Assembly (NCBI RefSeq): GCF_003590095.1
Contig: NC_039498.1
Coordinates: 3,596,001 to 3,660,000, forward strand
Source of the DNA: Trichoplusia ni
Lineage: Eukaryota; Arthropoda; Insecta; Lepidoptera; Noctuidae
DNA length: 64,000 bases
Reading direction: 5' to 3'
How positions within the stretch are numbered: the stretch's first letter is position 1; every line of letters begins with the position of its first letter. Below the pieces are notes generated by a model, which saw only the letters and a program-made list of their open reading frames with translations, ran no database searches and was not told the DNA's origin. This document shows positions 61,234 to 64,000 of this stretch, one piece after another. A program made the position numbers and the translations under genes.

Positions 61234-64000
61234 AGTGCAGTAGGTGTTACCCTGCCGGCTGATCGCGAGGAACTAACAGCCCTACAGGCGAGAGCGATGC
61301 AACCCCGACCCCCGGCGCCGCTGACCACTCAAACTGGCTCTAGCTTGCATCCACCCTTCCCTTCCGCCGTAGCTCTACCAATACTTGCCTAACAATCACT
61401 TCCTATTTAATAATTCTAGATATCTAGAATATAGATTTTCCTTTACACAAAATAAAGCCTATTTTGTACTTTGACATTTTGATTTAAAACCTTGCACTTT
61501 GTACTTATAAGGCTATTTTAGGACTGGAAACAGACCCGTGTCCGTACTATTTTGGAACATAATTTTGTATTGATTTCCTACCCTTGCATTTTTAACTCGG
61601 TGTGGGTTTGGCATTTACGTGATCCATGACCTTTATTAGTTGTTAGTGTATATCTAGACGTGTATTTGTGACCTGAAAATATACTGCGAGATGAAATGAT
61701 GCCTGTGTGCGATGCAGTGCGTATTATTCAGATTTCTGTGGCATTTTGAATGTAGACTTGATGAGGTCTACAAATTAGGTTTATTGGAGTAAACCCATTA
61801 AGGTTGCTTGTTTGTCGAAGACCTTCTCGAATTAGGATATAATTACGGGAAGGGTATCAGGTAAAGCTAATTGTAACCGTGTCGTTAATATTTATGTCTC
61901 TTTCAGTACATCCGTGCGGGATGAAGTCGTATGCGAAATTTCAGGATACACGTAATTAATTTCATGCGATTACCGTTAAAGGACGAAAGCAACTTTGAAA
62001 CAGTATTTTTTCATTGTATCTTGTATTACGCTTTTGTGTAAGTCTGTTGTTAGAGTAATTAAAAAGGAAAATTAACAAGAGAACATAATTGTGCGGAGAA
62101 AAGACAGACAAAGGAAGTATAATTATGTTTTATTCAATTCTATTATAAACAACTTGACAGCCTTGATGCAGCGCGCCCCGAGGGTTAGCATAACTATTGC
62201 ATTTGAAAGAAAACAATAAAATCTTTCAGACTTATTATTTTTATAATAGAAATTCATTGTGGTACCCACTGCTATAAAATTGTTTCTTATTTTCCTTTGA
62301 GAAAGACATTATTGTGTGTAATGAGGGGAAAATTATTATCAGCGTCTGTGCGAGATATTTCTTATTTATATTTAAATTAAAATGCGCTTCGTGCTTTAGC
62401 GGATGTATTCTGCAGTATAAGAGATAAATTACTTAGTAATCCTTCGTTAAAATGTACTATGGAATGAATCGATAAATAATTACTTCAGCTATTTTAAGTT
62501 CTTACGTCTTGGGCGTGATAACATTGAAAAATGTAATGAAAAATCGATGAATACACAAGGACTTGCGATTCCACCGGTAAGTCATTCGTAAGGCGTTCTA
62601 TCGGTAGTTAGTACATTCGCAATTAGTCACATTTAATGTACGGTGCGTTCATTAAAATGTAAACGTTTCGGGGGCAATGAAATAGAGCATTAAATTCGCT
62701 AGCGATGTACTCGGTGTACTACACTTGTTTCATGTGCACTTCGGGACTAACGTCGATCGTGTATTGTTTCTAGTTTCGCATTTCTGAAATTTGGCGCATC
62801 ACTCATTTGTTTATAGCTTGATATAAATTTCGAGAGAAATTAGGTCATCGTCAGTTTTTATTGGTTCTCTTTTGTTCTAAACTTTTAATATATTATTTTG
62901 CCAGACGTAATAAGTAAATATAATATAGAGCTTTATTTTGTTAAATACCTAATGATAGATGATCATTCGTAATTGTACTAACTACTGCAGTTATAAGCAT
63001 GATGTTGTTACCGAGTAATTTGTTATTTACCTCGATTCCATAATAATATTGCCATTTCTTTATGATAAGGTTTAATTTGTTGACATGGAGCTTTGAAGGT
63101 CAGATTCGTTTCATTCGTAATATTAAGTATTTTTATTAAGCTTGCAATATGAAAACCACCTAAATTATTATAGTAGTTTTTCTCAAGGTTTTATTGGTAG
63201 TTAAAGCTTGATAATCAAATTACAAAAACTGAGATCAAGTAAACACAATATTAACGTAACCACGCGAGCTTTGTGCACTCAAGAGTATCGTATCAAAACA
63301 CACGTTTAAATATACATTCCCGTTTCTAAATATAAGTATTGGAAATGCCCGCGACATTCTCTTGTATGAAGACGGGTATTGCCGCCAACAAACAGCTGAC
63401 AGTCGAACAGAAATGTTAAAAGCTCCAACAATTCTACATATTCCGAAAATGTATCGTTAAATATTGTCCTATATTTTTCTTATTGTTTTGTAGAGTAATT
63501 TTAGTTTGTCACTTAGCACTTTAGAGAGCAAAATGCAGAGTATTTAACTCTTAACGACTATGTTTGTACGTTTGCGCATTAACAGTGTTTCCAGCCAGCC
63601 TCTAAAATAAAGTTGGGCTAATAATAGCCGAGTGTGGAGCGTAGCGTCGGTTTGGTAAATCATAATAAATAGAAACATGCAGTGCGTAGGCGCCGCCGCA
63701 GTGACAATATCTTCGCTGAGGTTATGACTCTATTGTGAAGAAAGTATAACAAAAAATGTTTTCATATTCCAAAGGCTCTAAAAAACTTGACCGTCGACGT
63801 GACATAATTGCTATGGTAATATTTAAAGAAACATTATTATACATTGATAAATGTAGAGTTTAACTCTAGTAAAGAGGCCACATTATATCTTCATGATTTT
63901 TTTATAAATCGGTAGTGTTTTGTTTCTTACGAGTGAAGAGCAATCGACTGCCATTGAAAAAGTCTCGAGCACCGACACAGGTCTAGAGTATGCCTCTTAA
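61234..64000. other. Upstream of the Shaker first coding exon seen
   Basis: 61234-61370 is GC-rich and probably the 5' leader of the Shaker transcript that starts in this exon. From there to the end the DNA is AT-rich with no exon I can support. Shaker genes in insects usually have further alternative first exons far upstream. Confidence 0.45.

Noticed and set aside
1..64000. CRISPR array, operon or phage features
   Set aside because: The window is eukaryotic with spliced genes; no spaced direct repeats of that kind were seen.

Overview
The window looks like a piece of a lepidopteran (moth or butterfly) nuclear genome. It is AT-rich, its genes are split by long introns with GT-AG boundaries, and it carries dispersed repeats typical of Lepidoptera: 'actagctg..cccgcgactt' heads with 'ttataatattagtagg' tails, and an RTE-type LINE 3' end ending in a TGATGATGATGA-like run. 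I cannot name the species.

Layout from left to right. (1) 198-9722, minus strand: the first 14 coding exons (about 761 codons) of Vps13B, a bridge-like lipid-transfer protein. The gene runs off the left edge. (2) 9.8-12.7 kb: the divergent intergenic region between Vps13B and angel. (3) 12919-20505, plus strand: a complete nine-exon angel gene, an exonuclease-endonuclease-phosphatase (EEP) family CCR4-like protein of 518 aa with all catalytic motifs intact. (4) 20.5-27.8 kb: repeats and unannotated DNA. (5) 27855-28877, plus strand: the last two coding exons of a small cysteine-rich protein I do not recognise. (6) 28.9-41.5 kb: no supported coding exon, but several isolated GC-rich islands, CRE and E-box sites, a G-run tract and an almost perfect 210-bp palindrome. 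(7) 41516-61233, minus strand: a nearly complete Shaker (Kv1) potassium channel gene, with a first coding exon at 61 kb, a T1 domain in three exons, one large S1-S5 exon, a pore exon present in two versions, an S6 exon and two alternative C-terminal ends. (8) 61.2-64 kb: upstream sequence with no supported gene.

The main discovery is in Shaker. Two adjacent 130-bp pore exons (47217-47346 and 46971-47100) have the same splice phases and encode the same segment (end of S5, turret, pore helix, selectivity filter). Only one can be used per transcript without a frameshift. The downstream copy is identical to the fly pore as I recall it. The upstream copy changes the turret and, through the codon split at the splice junction, changes the residue equivalent to fly T449 to Arg. 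That position controls external TEA block and C-type inactivation. The same gene also chooses between a long tail ending in the PDZ ligand ETDV and a 14-residue acidic tail.

Exon boundaries were read by eye from splice consensus, reading-frame continuity and remembered family sequences. No alignment or database search was run.
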